DNA from: Fidelibacterota bacterium
GTDB lineage: Bacteria > Pseudomonadota > Alphaproteobacteria > Rhodospirillales > Rhodospirillaceae
Direction: 5' to 3'
DNA: 32,033 nucleotides
NCBI GenBank assembly: GCA_947473445.1
Contig: CANJEU010000001.1
Coordinates: forward strand, 1 to 32,033
The notes beneath the pieces are model-generated. The model worked only from the letters and a program-made list of their open reading frames with translations, made no database searches and was not told the origin of the DNA. Every line of letters starts with the position of its first letter. Within the stretch, counting starts at the first letter, position 1. Below are positions 15,228-23,531 of the stretch, in pieces. The translations under genes and the position numbers were made by a program.

Positions 15228-16790
15228 ATGACAAAGACTTTTTCACGCCGCGCGGTAATCCAGCGCGCGTGGCAGACCGCTGCCGCCTTAGCGGCGAGTA
15301 ACGGCAGCGTCTTGGCCGCGACGCAGGCGCCGGTCTTTCTCAATGACCCGTTCCAGCTCGGAGTCGCGAGCGGCGATCCGACCGCCGACGGGTTTGTGAT
15401 CTGGACACGCCTGGCGCCCGATCCTTTCGATCCTGAAGCTCTCCCTTACGAGCCCATCGAAGTAACCTGGGAAGTTGCCGCCGACGAAGGCATGAAGAAG
15501 ATCGTCTCGCGCGGCAATCAGATGGCGCGGCCGCATATGGGCCACAGCGTGCACGTGGACGTGCGCGGGCTTGAACCGCTACGCCCTTATTTCTACCGGT
15601 TCCGGTGCGGCCCGGCGGTAAGCCGCACCGGACGGGCCATGACGTTGCCGACACCGCGCGCGCCGGTCGACCGGCTCCGGTTTGCCTTTGCCTCCTGCTC
15701 GCACCTTGAGCAGGGGTATTTCACCGGCTATCGCGACATGGCTGCCCAAAATCCGAATTTCATGATTCACCTTGGCGACTACATCTATGAGTCGTCTTGG
15801 GGCACGACCGTACGCCATCATCCAGGACCCGATCCCGTCACGCTCGAGCAATACCGCGCCCATCACGCGGCTTACAAACTCGACCCTGATCTGCAGACGG
15901 CACATGCCGCCTGTCCGTGGTTCTTCACCTGGGATGACCACGAAGTCGCCAATGACTATTCGAAAGAGCGTTCGGAACTGATGCCCGATCCGCTCCAGTT
16001 CTATCATCGCAAGGTCGCGGCCTACCGCGCCTATTACGAACACATGCCGCTGCGGCCCTATTCGCAATTCGCCAACGACCAGATGCGAATCTACCAGCGC
16101 GCCTGGTACGGCGATCTTATGGAACTGAATATCCCCGACTTGCGCCAGTATCGGGATCCCATCGCGTGCACGACGCCTGAGCGTCAGGGCGGACGCGTCG
16201 TCGACGAGGCCGCATGCCCCGACGTCCTGTCGCCGACGCGCACGATGCTGGGACGCGAGCAGGAAGTCTGGCTGCGCAACGGTTTCGGACGTTCCGGCTG
16301 CCGATGGAACGTGCTCGCCAGCGGCCTCATGTTCACCGACTTCGATCAAATCATCGGGCCGGGCGTCGGCGCATTCACCGACAGCTGGGGCGGATATCAG
16401 GGGACGCGGCGCCAGATCCTCGACCTGATCAAGACGCGCGGCGTCACCAACGTTGTCGGCATCGCCGGCGATATCCACGGTTTCTTTGTCTCCAAGGTCA
16501 TGGACAATCCCAAGGATCCCGCTTCGCAAGTTTTGATGAGCGAGTTCACTGGCACATCGATCACGTCCGAGAGCTTCAACGCCGCGTTGTTCAACTCACT
16601 GTTACCCGAAAACCCGCACATCTCCTTCGTCGACGATACGGTCCGCGGCTATGTCATGTGTGATCTGAACCATAAAACATGGCGCGCGGACCTCCGGGTC
16701 ATCGACAACGTGCGCGTCCGAAACAGCAGCGTGCGAACCCTGAGGAGCTATATTGTCGAGGACGGGCGCGCCGGGCCGGTCCAGGTATAA
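15228..16790 (+). CDS. phoD: PhoD-type alkaline phosphatase/phosphodiesterase, Tat-exported
   Basis: Exported metallophosphoesterase that releases phosphate from organic esters. From the ATG at 15228 it has 520 residues and begins MTKTFSRRAVIQ, a twin-arginine signal ending near VLAA. An upstream in-frame ATG at 15168 has a better ribosome-binding site (GGAAG) and would add 20 residues before the Tat motif, so the start is uncertain. The N-terminal Fn3-like domain (about 40-140) is typical (FQLGVASGDP, FVIWTRL). The catalytic domain has FASCSH (155-160), HLGDYIYES (181-189), TWDDHEVANDY (234-244), DLRQYRD (304-310) and AGDIHGF (413-419), the expected PhoD metal ligands. PhoD enzymes use Ca and Fe and are often in the Pho regulon; no clear box lies right upstream here. 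The TonB receptor gene follows in the same direction. Confidence 0.92.
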   Translation: MTKTFSRRAVIQRAWQTAAALAASNGSVLAATQAPVFLNDPFQLGVASGDPTADGFVIWTRLAPDPFDPEALPYEPIEVTWEVAADEGMKKIVSRGNQMARPHMGHSVHVDVRGLEPLRPYFYRFRCGPAVSRTGRAMTLPTPRAPVDRLRFAFASCSHLEQGYFTGYRDMAAQNPNFMIHLGDYIYESSWGTTVRHHPGPDPVTLEQYRAHHAAYKLDPDLQTAHAACPWFFTWDDHEVANDYSKERSELMPDPLQFYHRKVAAYRAYYEHMPLRPYSQFANDQMRIYQRAWYGDLMELNIPDLRQYRDPIACTTPERQGGRVVDEAACPDVLSPTRTMLGREQEVWLRNGFGRSGCRWNVLASGLMFTDFDQIIGPGVGAFTDSWGGYQGTRRQILDLIKTRGVTNVVGIAGDIHGFFVSKVMDNPKDPASQVLMSEFTGTSITSESFNAALFNSLLPENPHISFVDDTVRGYVMCDLNHKTWRADLRVIDNVRVRNSSVRTLRSYIVEDGRAGPVQV

Positions 16791-16800
16791 TCGCAGATTC

Positions 16801-16818
16801 GTGACGGATATCTGACAG
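16801..16818 (-). promoter_or_regulatory. PhoB-box-like sequence after phoD (odd orientation)
   Basis: Read on the minus strand this is CTGTCAG, spacer ATAT, CCGTCAC. A degenerate CTGCGAT follows at the same 11-base period (16796-16790). The match is as good as that in front of the TPR gene, but it points back into phoD rather than to the receptor at 17008. It could be chance, could drive an antisense transcript, or could act at a distance. Confidence 0.35.
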
Positions 16819-17007
16819 CGCTTCCTACCGCCCTTATTCGCTATGCACTTCTTGCAGAAACGCGCTGTGGCGCAATTCACACAACGCTAAGGCAAATAGA
16901 GATAGCGGCGACTTGCCGCAGAACCGCAGCATAGCTATCCCCGAACTGTAACATTCCTTTGGTACTCCTCGACCCCGCCAGTCAATCAACCAGTGGGGTC
17001 TCTCGCT

Positions 17008-19407
17008 ATGCATCGGAATGCTAACCTGCCCAGGCGACTTGCGTCCGTCGGCGTATCTGCCGTCGCCCTCATCGTCGCGCTGAGCGCACCTGCGTTCGCC
17101 CAGTCGTCCGGTACGCTCGCGATCGAAGAGATTGTCGTCACCGGCAACAAGATCACCATGGGCGGCGCCATGGTCGAGCAGATGGAACCGAAGTCGCGCG
17201 CGGGCATCACGTCTGAACTTATCACCCGTCAGACTCCCGGCCAGACGATCCTGGACGCCATAAACATGCTTCCGGCCGTCAACTTCACCAACAATGATGC
17301 CTACGGCTCCGCCGGCGGCGACTTGGTTCTGCGCGGCTTCGATAGCCAGCGCGTTGCCATCCTGCAGGACGGCGTGCCGCTGAACGATAGCGGCAACTAC
17401 GCGATCTATCCGAGCCAGCAGCTCGAGTCGGATCTGATCTCGGGCGTAACCGTCAACCTCGGCACCACGGACGTCGATAGCCCGACGGCGGCGGCGGCCG
17501 GCGGTACGATCAACTATGTCACCCGCCGTGCGTCCGACGTCTTCGGCGTCCGCGCCGAAGTCGGGTACGGCAGCGAAAACATGAAACGGTTCTACGGAAC
17601 GGTAGAGACGGGCGAGATCGGCCCGATCGGCACGAAGATGTGGATTTCGGCGATGCGGAGCAGCAACGACCTGTTCCGCCCGCACGACGCGACGGTCGAT
17701 CCGGAAGGCCAGATCGAGAAGACCCAGTTCAATGCCCGCATCGATCAGGATTTCGAGGCCGGTTGGGCTAGCCTGATCATGCACTACAATAAATCCCGCA
17801 ACACCTTCATCAACCGCATCAGCATCGCCAACTTCAATGCGCATCTTGCGCCGGTAAACGGGGTTCAGGCCGCGGCCGAGAATATCAACCCGTCCAATAC
17901 GGGCAATATTCGCGGCCTGTCGAGCTGGGATATCAGCGAGACCATCACCTTCACCGTCGATCCACAGTACCAGTACGTGATTGCGAACGGCGGTGGCGCG
18001 GCGAACTGGGCGGAAACAGATCTCCAGCTGCGCGGCAACACCGCCTCGCCGGGCGTTGACCTGAACGGCGACGGCGACATCGCCGACACGGTCCGCCTCT
18101 ATCGTCCGAACAATACCAACACCAACCGCATCGGCGTGACCTCATCGCTGATCTGGCAGTTCGCCGATAATCAAAGCGTCCGTCTCGCTTACACCTTCGA
18201 TCGCGCGAAGCATCGTCAGACCGGTGAAGTGGGCTTCATCAAGACCGACGGCAGCTTCGAGCCAGAGAACGTTTTCGCCGGCAAAAGCGCGGGCATCGGC
18301 GGACGTCAGGTCATCCTGCCGGACGGCACCATCCTGCGCCGCCGCGACCGTGCCTCGGTCGCGCTGCTCAACCAGTTTGCCGTCGAGTATCGTGGCCGGT
18401 ACATGGAAGACCGCTTGCTGTTCAACGCCGGCCTGCGCATGCCGTTCTTTAAGCGTAACCTGAATAACTTCTGCTACCAGCGCGACACGTTCAACGCCTT
18501 CTGCACCACGCAGGTCGGCACACCGGTTGCCGGCACCGACGACGGCACGGGCCGCCCCCTGGTCACGTTCCCGGCGTCCGGCCCGCTCAACACCAACGCC
18601 GCCTTCCGCTACGGTCAGCCGCGTTCGTTCCAGCGCAAGTACGACGAACTGCTGCCGAACCTCGGGCTCAGCTATAACATCACCGATGACGTCACGGTCT
18701 TCACCAGCTTCGCCCAGACCCTCTCGGCGCCGCGTACGGACGACCTGTACGACCAGATTCTGATCGATCCGGGTCCGGAAAAGAACTCGGTCGGCGATAT
18801 CGGCCTGCGCTACAGCAGCGGACCTTTCATGGCCTCGGGCGCCGTCTTCTACAGCAAAATGAAAAACCGCATCGAACGCGTCCTTGATGAAGCCGCGGGC
18901 ATCTCATTCTCGGCCAACGTCGGCGATGTGAAGCAGTGGGGCATCGACGGAGAAATTGCCTACAAGCCGCTCGACACCCTGACCTTCACAACATCGGCCT
19001 CGTACATCAAATCCGAGATCCTCGATAACATCCCGGGCACGACGGCGGGCCCGGCGCTCGCGACCCAAGGCAAATCCCTCTATGAAACGCCGAAGTTCCA
19101 AGGCGGCGTGCGCGCGCAGTGGGATGCGCTCGAGTACCTGAGCCTTGGCCTCCAGGGTAAATACGTGGGCAAGCGGTGGACCAACCTGGTCAACACCGAG
19201 CAGACGCCGAGCTACTCGCTGTGGGACGTCGATGTCCGGGTCGCTCTCGACACCTTCGGCCTTGAAGGCACCTACCTCCAGGGCAACATCCGTAACCTGT
19301 TCGACGAACGTTATCTCGGCGATATCACGACGAACCTCGTCGGCACCGCGCTGATCCAGCCGGGCTATCGCCGCGCTTACACCGTCACGCTGCACGCAGA
19401 ATTCTAA
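17008..19407 (+). CDS. TonB-dependent outer-membrane receptor downstream of phoD
   Basis: Outer-membrane receptor of about 799 residues. The ATG at 17008 gives MHRNANLPRRLASVG and a signal peptide ending AFAQ near residue 32. A GTG at 16993 is also possible and would add five residues. A TonB-box-like EEIVVTG precedes a plug domain (about 60-170; LVLRGFDSQRVAILQDGVPLNDSG, then AAAAGGTINYVTRR). The barrel runs to the terminal Phe (TVTLHAEF), with the FDERYLGDI block near the end as in many family members. Its place 217 bases after a PhoD phosphatase suggests uptake of a phosphate ester or a metal such as iron needed by PhoD. The substrate cannot be read from sequence. Confidence 0.92.
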   Translation: MHRNANLPRRLASVGVSAVALIVALSAPAFAQSSGTLAIEEIVVTGNKITMGGAMVEQMEPKSRAGITSELITRQTPGQTILDAINMLPAVNFTNNDAYGSAGGDLVLRGFDSQRVAILQDGVPLNDSGNYAIYPSQQLESDLISGVTVNLGTTDVDSPTAAAAGGTINYVTRRASDVFGVRAEVGYGSENMKRFYGTVETGEIGPIGTKMWISAMRSSNDLFRPHDATVDPEGQIEKTQFNARIDQDFEAGWASLIMHYNKSRNTFINRISIANFNAHLAPVNGVQAAAENINPSNTGNIRGLSSWDISETITFTVDPQYQYVIANGGGAANWAETDLQLRGNTASPGVDLNGDGDIADTVRLYRPNNTNTNRIGVTSSLIWQFADNQSVRLAYTFDRAKHRQTGEVGFIKTDGSFEPENVFAGKSAGIGGRQVILPDGTILRRRDRASVALLNQFAVEYRGRYMEDRLLFNAGLRMPFFKRNLNNFCYQRDTFNAFCTTQVGTPVAGTDDGTGRPLVTFPASGPLNTNAAFRYGQPRSFQRKYDELLPNLGLSYNITDDVTVFTSFAQTLSAPRTDDLYDQILIDPGPEKNSVGDIGLRYSSGPFMASGAVFYSKMKNRIERVLDEAAGISFSANVGDVKQWGIDGEIAYKPLDTLTFTTSASYIKSEILDNIPGTTAGPALATQGKSLYETPKFQGGVRAQWDALEYLSLGLQGKYVGKRWTNLVNTEQTPSYSLWDVDVRVALDTFGLEGTYLQGNIRNLFDERYLGDITTNLVGTALIQPGYRRAYTVTLHAEF

Positions 19408-19430
19408 GAGCAACCGGAATCAGAAACGTA

Positions 19431-19465
19431 AAAGGGCGGATCTTCCGATCCGCCCTTTCTCTTTT
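19431..19465. terminator. Intrinsic terminator after second TonB receptor
   Basis: A perfect 12-bp stem, AAAGGGCGGATC paired with GATCCGCCCTTT, has a TTCC loop and is followed by CTCTTTT on the plus strand. It lies 23 bases after the receptor stop codon and between two convergent genes. It should work for the plus strand and may also help terminate the minus-strand gene. Confidence 0.85.
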
Positions 19466-19475
19466 CAGAACCAGA

Positions 19476-21263
19476 TCAGATCGCCGGTCCGAGACGCCAC
19501 TTCGTGGCGACGTTCCATTTGCGCGCCTTGAGCTGCGCGGTGGCCCACGCCAAAGGTTCGTTCGCTTCGGCCATGCCAAGCTTAGAGGCATAGACAAGCG
19601 CGCCGCGCGTATACGTCAGATAGGTCATATCGTCGTCGACCCAAGTGTTCGCATCCGTGTAGGTCTTCTTGGCGATGGACTTCGTCAACTCCCACGCTTG
19701 CGCCCATGAGGTCGCAACGGGCGCGGTCTTGGAGGCGCGCAGGATGATCCGGTAAGGCGTCGCATGCGCGCGCACCCAGCCCATATGCTGGCTCGTCCGC
19801 GCGATCGTACCGCCGATCGACCAGGCGAAGGCCGGCCGCCAATCGGCAAAACCCATGAACACCACCCAGCCGATGGTCGCGACCAGGAACTCATCCTGCC
19901 ACGGATCAATCCAAGTCCCCTCGGGCGCCAACGCTTCGCGCCGACCGTTGTCGAGCGAGCCGGCCGCGCGGAAAATTTGCCGCTCCGGGCTCGCGTTGAA
20001 GACGTAGTTGGCTTCGAACCACTGACGAGTCTCCGTCAGCTTCTGCACCCAGTAACGATTGGGCAGCAGCCATTGCGGAACAGCGATCGGCGTCACACGG
20101 GCCGCCTGGGCGAGTGTGCGCAGGTTCCACGCGATGATGCCGGCTTGCGCGCCCGAGGGGCGGTAGCCGGCCGGCAGGGCTCCCCAGTTCCACGTCGCCT
20201 GAAACTGCAGTTCTTCGAGGAAGTACGGATCGTCGGTCAGAACGAACGGCATGTAAGCCAGCGCCGGCTGGTGGGCGCTGTCGAGCGTGACCGGCGTCGT
20301 CGTCTGGCGAATATAGGGTGAACCGGCATTGGCGCCGTACCACGTGGCATTCGGATAGGCGGTAAAATCGAAAGGCCCGTTCTGGCGTTCGTCGCGCATA
20401 TGCCATGGCATCGTTCCGGCGGCTTCGGCCTGCGACATCAGAACATCGAGCGCATCCTGGTCGGACGTAGCGATAAACTGGGCTTGCGGCTCGGTCACCA
20501 AACCAATGTCGGGGCGTTCTCCGGTGTTGGGCATATAGGCCTGCACACCGGCCAGACGCATCACACTGTAGGAGTTTTTTAATGCGGTTAGCTTCACGAC
20601 GGCGTTGCCCGCGCCGGTGGTCAGCGCCTGATAGGCATCGGCCTTCATCAGCAGCTTCGGGGCGTTCGTGTAGTTGCCTGACGTGAATTCGCTCACCACC
20701 GCCAAATCGACGTAATCGCCGTTCGCAAGCGGCATCATATTGAGGCCCGCCATCGCCGGCCCGGTGGGGGTGCGCGTGAAGTGCGGCAGCAAGCCGTACT
20801 GGGTAAGCTTGTCGACGTCGGCCACGACAGGGCGCGGCGCGGATTGCCAGCGCCAGCGCGCAAACCAATAATGTTCGGGCACGTCGATCCGCGCGAGCGT
20901 CTGGGCGCCGCGCGAGATCACGACACTATAGGCGCCGAGATTTTCCGGCGCCGGGCTGAACACGCGGCCGAGTTCAAACACGACCTCGGCACGCTCGCTA
21001 TTGCGATCGGGACGGAAATAGACGGAGAGCGGAATATTCGCGACTTCGCAGCGAATGCAACGCTGGATGAACTTGCCTGTGACGGCGATGTAGTCGCCGA
21101 GGTCTTGTCCGGCCTCCTGGCTGAAGGCGAAGGTCTTGCCGGCGATGGTGACGACGGCACTTAACGGTTCCGCGGTCGCTTGCGCGCGCGCTTTTCCGAT
21201 GTTCAGGGCAGCCACGCCAGCCGCACCAACACCGAGTGCGGTTCTCCGTTTGACCCCAGCCAC
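19476..21263 (-). CDS. Large exported protein of unknown function (possible alpha/alpha-toroid fold)
   Basis: About 595 residues from a GTG at 21263, chosen because AAAGAG lies about seven bases upstream and a Tat-like start follows (VAGVKRRTALGVGAAGVAALNIGKARAQA). TTG at 21269 is another option. Three segments can be seen. A beta-rich N-terminal part (about 30-200) includes a CxxC (FIQRCIRCEV). A central part is rich in Asn, Gly and aromatic residues, with TLDSAHQPALAYMPFVLTDD. A helical C-terminal part (about 340-595) has Trp-rich repeats (ELQFQATWNW, AWNLRTLAQAA, WSIGGTIARTSQHMGW) like the helical toroid of polysaccharide lyases and related enzymes. That likeness is by eye only and no active site was identified. 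The gene is single and convergent with the TonB-receptor gene. Confidence 0.65.
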   Translation of the reverse strand: MAGVKRRTALGVGAAGVAALNIGKARAQATAEPLSAVVTIAGKTFAFSQEAGQDLGDYIAVTGKFIQRCIRCEVANIPLSVYFRPDRNSERAEVVFELGRVFSPAPENLGAYSVVISRGAQTLARIDVPEHYWFARWRWQSAPRPVVADVDKLTQYGLLPHFTRTPTGPAMAGLNMMPLANGDYVDLAVVSEFTSGNYTNAPKLLMKADAYQALTTGAGNAVVKLTALKNSYSVMRLAGVQAYMPNTGERPDIGLVTEPQAQFIATSDQDALDVLMSQAEAAGTMPWHMRDERQNGPFDFTAYPNATWYGANAGSPYIRQTTTPVTLDSAHQPALAYMPFVLTDDPYFLEELQFQATWNWGALPAGYRPSGAQAGIIAWNLRTLAQAARVTPIAVPQWLLPNRYWVQKLTETRQWFEANYVFNASPERQIFRAAGSLDNGRREALAPEGTWIDPWQDEFLVATIGWVVFMGFADWRPAFAWSIGGTIARTSQHMGWVRAHATPYRIILRASKTAPVATSWAQAWELTKSIAKKTYTDANTWVDDDMTYLTYTRGALVYASKLGMAEANEPLAWATAQLKARKWNVATKWRLGPAI

Positions 21264-21590
21264 GTGCAATCTCTTTCCCACAATAACAACCGCCGAAGGC
21301 GGCCAAAGAGCGGGAGGCGAAAGAACCAAGTAGATTACACCGACGAGAGTGTCCCCCTCTTGCGGCGTCGCTTGGCGTTCGGCCGTGTCCCCGCAGCCCA
21401 GTCTCCTTTTGCTTTGGAGAGGTCGAGGCGGCAAGCCGAATATCCCGAAGCACAAATCCCTTAGCGTGTGCCGCGTTGTTATTAATGGAAAAATTCGAGG
21501 TGAAAATCTTGCAATAGAAGGCTCGCAGCGAGATGCGAGTTACACGGCGAAACGCGCAGACAACAGTACTGATACAGCGATTGCGCGTAT
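21264..21590. other. 327-base gap upstream of the large exported protein gene
   Basis: No gene is convincing here. It should hold the minus-strand promoter of the exported-protein gene; the AT-rich patch around 21478-21512 is the likeliest place. Small inverted repeats are present: CCGCC-GAA-GGCGG near 21290 and CTCGCA/TGCGAG near 21521-21538. Neither has a T run. Confidence 0.5.
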
Positions 21591-22577
21591 TCAGAGCGTT
21601 TGTTGCGTCATCAAAACAATTGAGCCGGTCGTCGTTCCGCTCTCGAGACTTTCGTGGGCCGCAGCAGCCTGCGCAAGACCAAAGCTTGCGCCGACCTCGA
21701 TCTTCACCGCGTGCGTGCGCAGGGCCGTAAATAAATCGTCGGCCATGGTTTGGCGTTCTGCAGCGTCGAGGAGGTAGTGAAACAGGATCGGACGCCACAC
21801 GGCGTTGGACTTCGCGGCTAGCCGAGCCGGGGCGAAAGGCGCGACGGGGCCGGACGATTGGCCGAAGTTCACAAGAAGCCCCCGGGGCGCGAGGATATCG
21901 AGCGAATTGGCGAAGGTATCCTTGCCGACCGAATCATAGACGACATCGATGCCGCGCCCGTTCGTCAGCTCCATGACTTCCTTCGCGACGTCGTCTTGGG
22001 TGCGAATGATGACATCGGCGCAGCCGGCATTGCGGGCGCGGGCGACTTTCTCTGGGCTCCCGACGACGCCGATCACCCGCGCGCCGAGGCGCCGGGCGAT
22101 TTGGCAAAGCACCAGCCCCACACCGCCGGCCGCCGCGTAGACGAGGCAGGTATCGCGCGCGGTCAGCGGCCGCATCTTGGTGACAAGCATGAGCGCCGTC
22201 AGGCCTTTGACCAGCGATGCGGCGACCGTCCGGTCATCGAGCCCCTCCGGCACCCTGATCAGATGCTTGGCGTCTACAAGCCGGGTGTCGGCATAAGCGC
22301 CGTAACTTTGCGTGACGTAACAGGCCCGATCGCCGGGCGCGAAGTCCCTTACGTCAGGGCCCACAGCTTCGATGACGCCGCTTGCCTCGATGCCCGGCAC
22401 GCCGGGAAGCGCGAGCGTTTTGTAAGCCCCGCTGCGCACATAAATGTCATGGAAATTGACGCCGATGGCGGCTTGCCGCAACCGCACTTGGCCCGGCGCC
22501 GGCGCACCGAGCGCGACGTCTTCGATCTTCAGTTCCTCGGGCCCGCCGTACTGGCGCACCACGATTGCACGAGCCAT
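21591..22577 (-). CDS. Quinone oxidoreductase family protein (zinc-free MDR, NADPH-dependent)
   Basis: A 328-residue medium-chain reductase of the quinone oxidoreductase (QOR) type. It opens MARAIVVRQYGGPEELKIEDV, characteristic of this group. The GroES-like N-terminal domain (about 1-125) has ATGVNFHD-like QAAIGVNFHDIYVRSG and VPGIEASGVIEAVG. The nucleotide-binding motif AAAGGVGLVLCQIARRLGA lies near 148-166. The zinc-binding Cys cluster of alcohol dehydrogenases is absent, as expected. CAGGAG lies six bases before the ATG. It starts 15 bases after the hydratase-like gene stops, so they form an operon. It probably reduces a quinone or an alpha,beta-unsaturated carbonyl, perhaps linked to the neighbouring ring-fission-type enzyme; the exact substrate is unknown. 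Confidence 0.9.
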   Translation of the reverse strand: MARAIVVRQYGGPEELKIEDVALGAPAPGQVRLRQAAIGVNFHDIYVRSGAYKTLALPGVPGIEASGVIEAVGPDVRDFAPGDRACYVTQSYGAYADTRLVDAKHLIRVPEGLDDRTVAASLVKGLTALMLVTKMRPLTARDTCLVYAAAGGVGLVLCQIARRLGARVIGVVGSPEKVARARNAGCADVIIRTQDDVAKEVMELTNGRGIDVVYDSVGKDTFANSLDILAPRGLLVNFGQSSGPVAPFAPARLAAKSNAVWRPILFHYLLDAAERQTMADDLFTALRTHAVKIEVGASFGLAQAAAAHESLESGTTTGSIVLMTQQTL

Positions 22578-22592
22578 GGCGCGCTCCTGATT

Positions 22593-23372
22593 TTAGATGA
22601 GTTTCAAATGCACGGGCGGCATGCCGTCCATGGCGAACTCAAGCGTGATTCCGGCGCCCAAGAACTGACTTTGAATAATCGATCCGGTCATGACCGGTTG
22701 ACCCGCCTTGAGAACCTTCCCGCGCTTGCCCAGATGGCCGACAAGCCACGCAACAGCGTCGAGGGGATCTCCGCCCATGGTTTCGGCGGTCGTCCCTTGA
22801 TGTGTCACCCCACCATTGATTTTGAGCTTGCCGCGAAGATTGGTGAGATCGATGTCTTTGGACGCCGGCGGGCCGATGACGATACCGCCGTTCCAGCTGT
22901 TGTCGGACGCCAGCGACTTCGCATCGATCTTCGTCATGTCGGCGCCGCGGTCTTCCACAAGTTCATAGGCGCAGTGCAGCGAGCGAAGGTTCTCGCGGAT
23001 GTCGGCCGACGTGCAAGGGCCGCTCATATCCTTGTCGAGAATGACGCAGATTTCGGTCTCGGCGGAAAAACGCACGTAGTCGGCGATGCGTTCGCTGTGC
23101 GGCGAGGTATGAATACGCGTGGCAAGCACCTGCCCCGCGCACGGTTCGTAGACTTTAAGCCAGTCACGCGTCTGCTTGGAGGTGAGCGCAACCTTGTAGC
23201 CGCCGACGGTGGTATTGAACTTCTTCAGCAGCAGCGCGACGTAGGCCTCCTGCACATCGTGCGCATCCTCGACCGTCGGAATGCGATCGGGAATCGGCCG
23301 GAACAGCGCGCGCTCCTCGTGCTGTTGGAAAATTTCGGCCGCCAGGGCTTCGACTTCGGATGGACTGAGCAC
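22593..23372 (-). CDS. 2-keto-4-pentenoate hydratase-like protein (fumarylacetoacetase superfamily)
   Basis: A 259-residue cytoplasmic enzyme of the MhpD/HpaH hydratase-decarboxylase family, which acts on 2-hydroxydienoates from meta-cleavage of aromatics. The start chosen is the GTG at 23372: AAAGGAG lies eight bases upstream, and family members begin at this point with about 260 residues. The frame is open further up (to 23477), but that part covers a tandem DNA repeat. Family blocks seen are VGGYKVALTSKQTRDWLKV, VRFSAETEICVILDKDM (metal-ligand Glu region), SLHCAYELVEDRGAD, SDNSWNGGIVIGPP, and WLVGHLGKRGKVLKAGQPVMTGS. It is followed after 15 bases by the quinone oxidoreductase gene and is divergent from the SDR gene. 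Its natural substrate cannot be told from sequence. Confidence 0.85.
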   Translation of the reverse strand: MLSPSEVEALAAEIFQQHEERALFRPIPDRIPTVEDAHDVQEAYVALLLKKFNTTVGGYKVALTSKQTRDWLKVYEPCAGQVLATRIHTSPHSERIADYVRFSAETEICVILDKDMSGPCTSADIRENLRSLHCAYELVEDRGADMTKIDAKSLASDNSWNGGIVIGPPASKDIDLTNLRGKLKINGGVTHQGTTAETMGGDPLDAVAWLVGHLGKRGKVLKAGQPVMTGSIIQSQFLGAGITLEFAMDGMPPVHLKLI

Positions 23373-23451
23373 GTCTGGCACTCCTTTAAGGGGCATGGAC
23401 AAGGCGCGCCACCTTAGGAACTCCGGCAGTGTCTCCGCAAGGGAAAGGCGG

Positions 23452-23481
23452 TTTTTCCCCATGTCTGTTTTCCCCATGTCT
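23452..23481. repeat. Tandem 15-bp repeat in divergent promoter region
   Basis: Two head-to-tail units, TTTTTCCCCATGTCT (23452-23466) and GTTTTCCCCATGTCT (23467-23481), differ at one base. They lie between the hydratase-like and SDR genes. The repeat could be a tandem operator for a regulator of both units. It also explains the repeated MGKTDMGKN peptide seen if the hydratase frame is extended upstream. Confidence 0.6.
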
Positions 23482-23531
23482 CCCGCCAGTCACTCCCTTA
23501 TAAATGAGCCTCTTACCAAGGGAGACGCCGC

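Noticed and set aside
16946..16963. Weak PhoB-like match CTGTAAC then CTTTGGT before the second TonB receptor
   Set aside because: The second copy matches only four of seven positions and no third copy continues the period.
21858..23417. Long plus-strand open frame of 519 codons
   Set aside because: It lies wholly opposite the well-supported quinone oxidoreductase and hydratase-like genes. Its product has no recognisable motifs; it is a GC-rich shadow frame.
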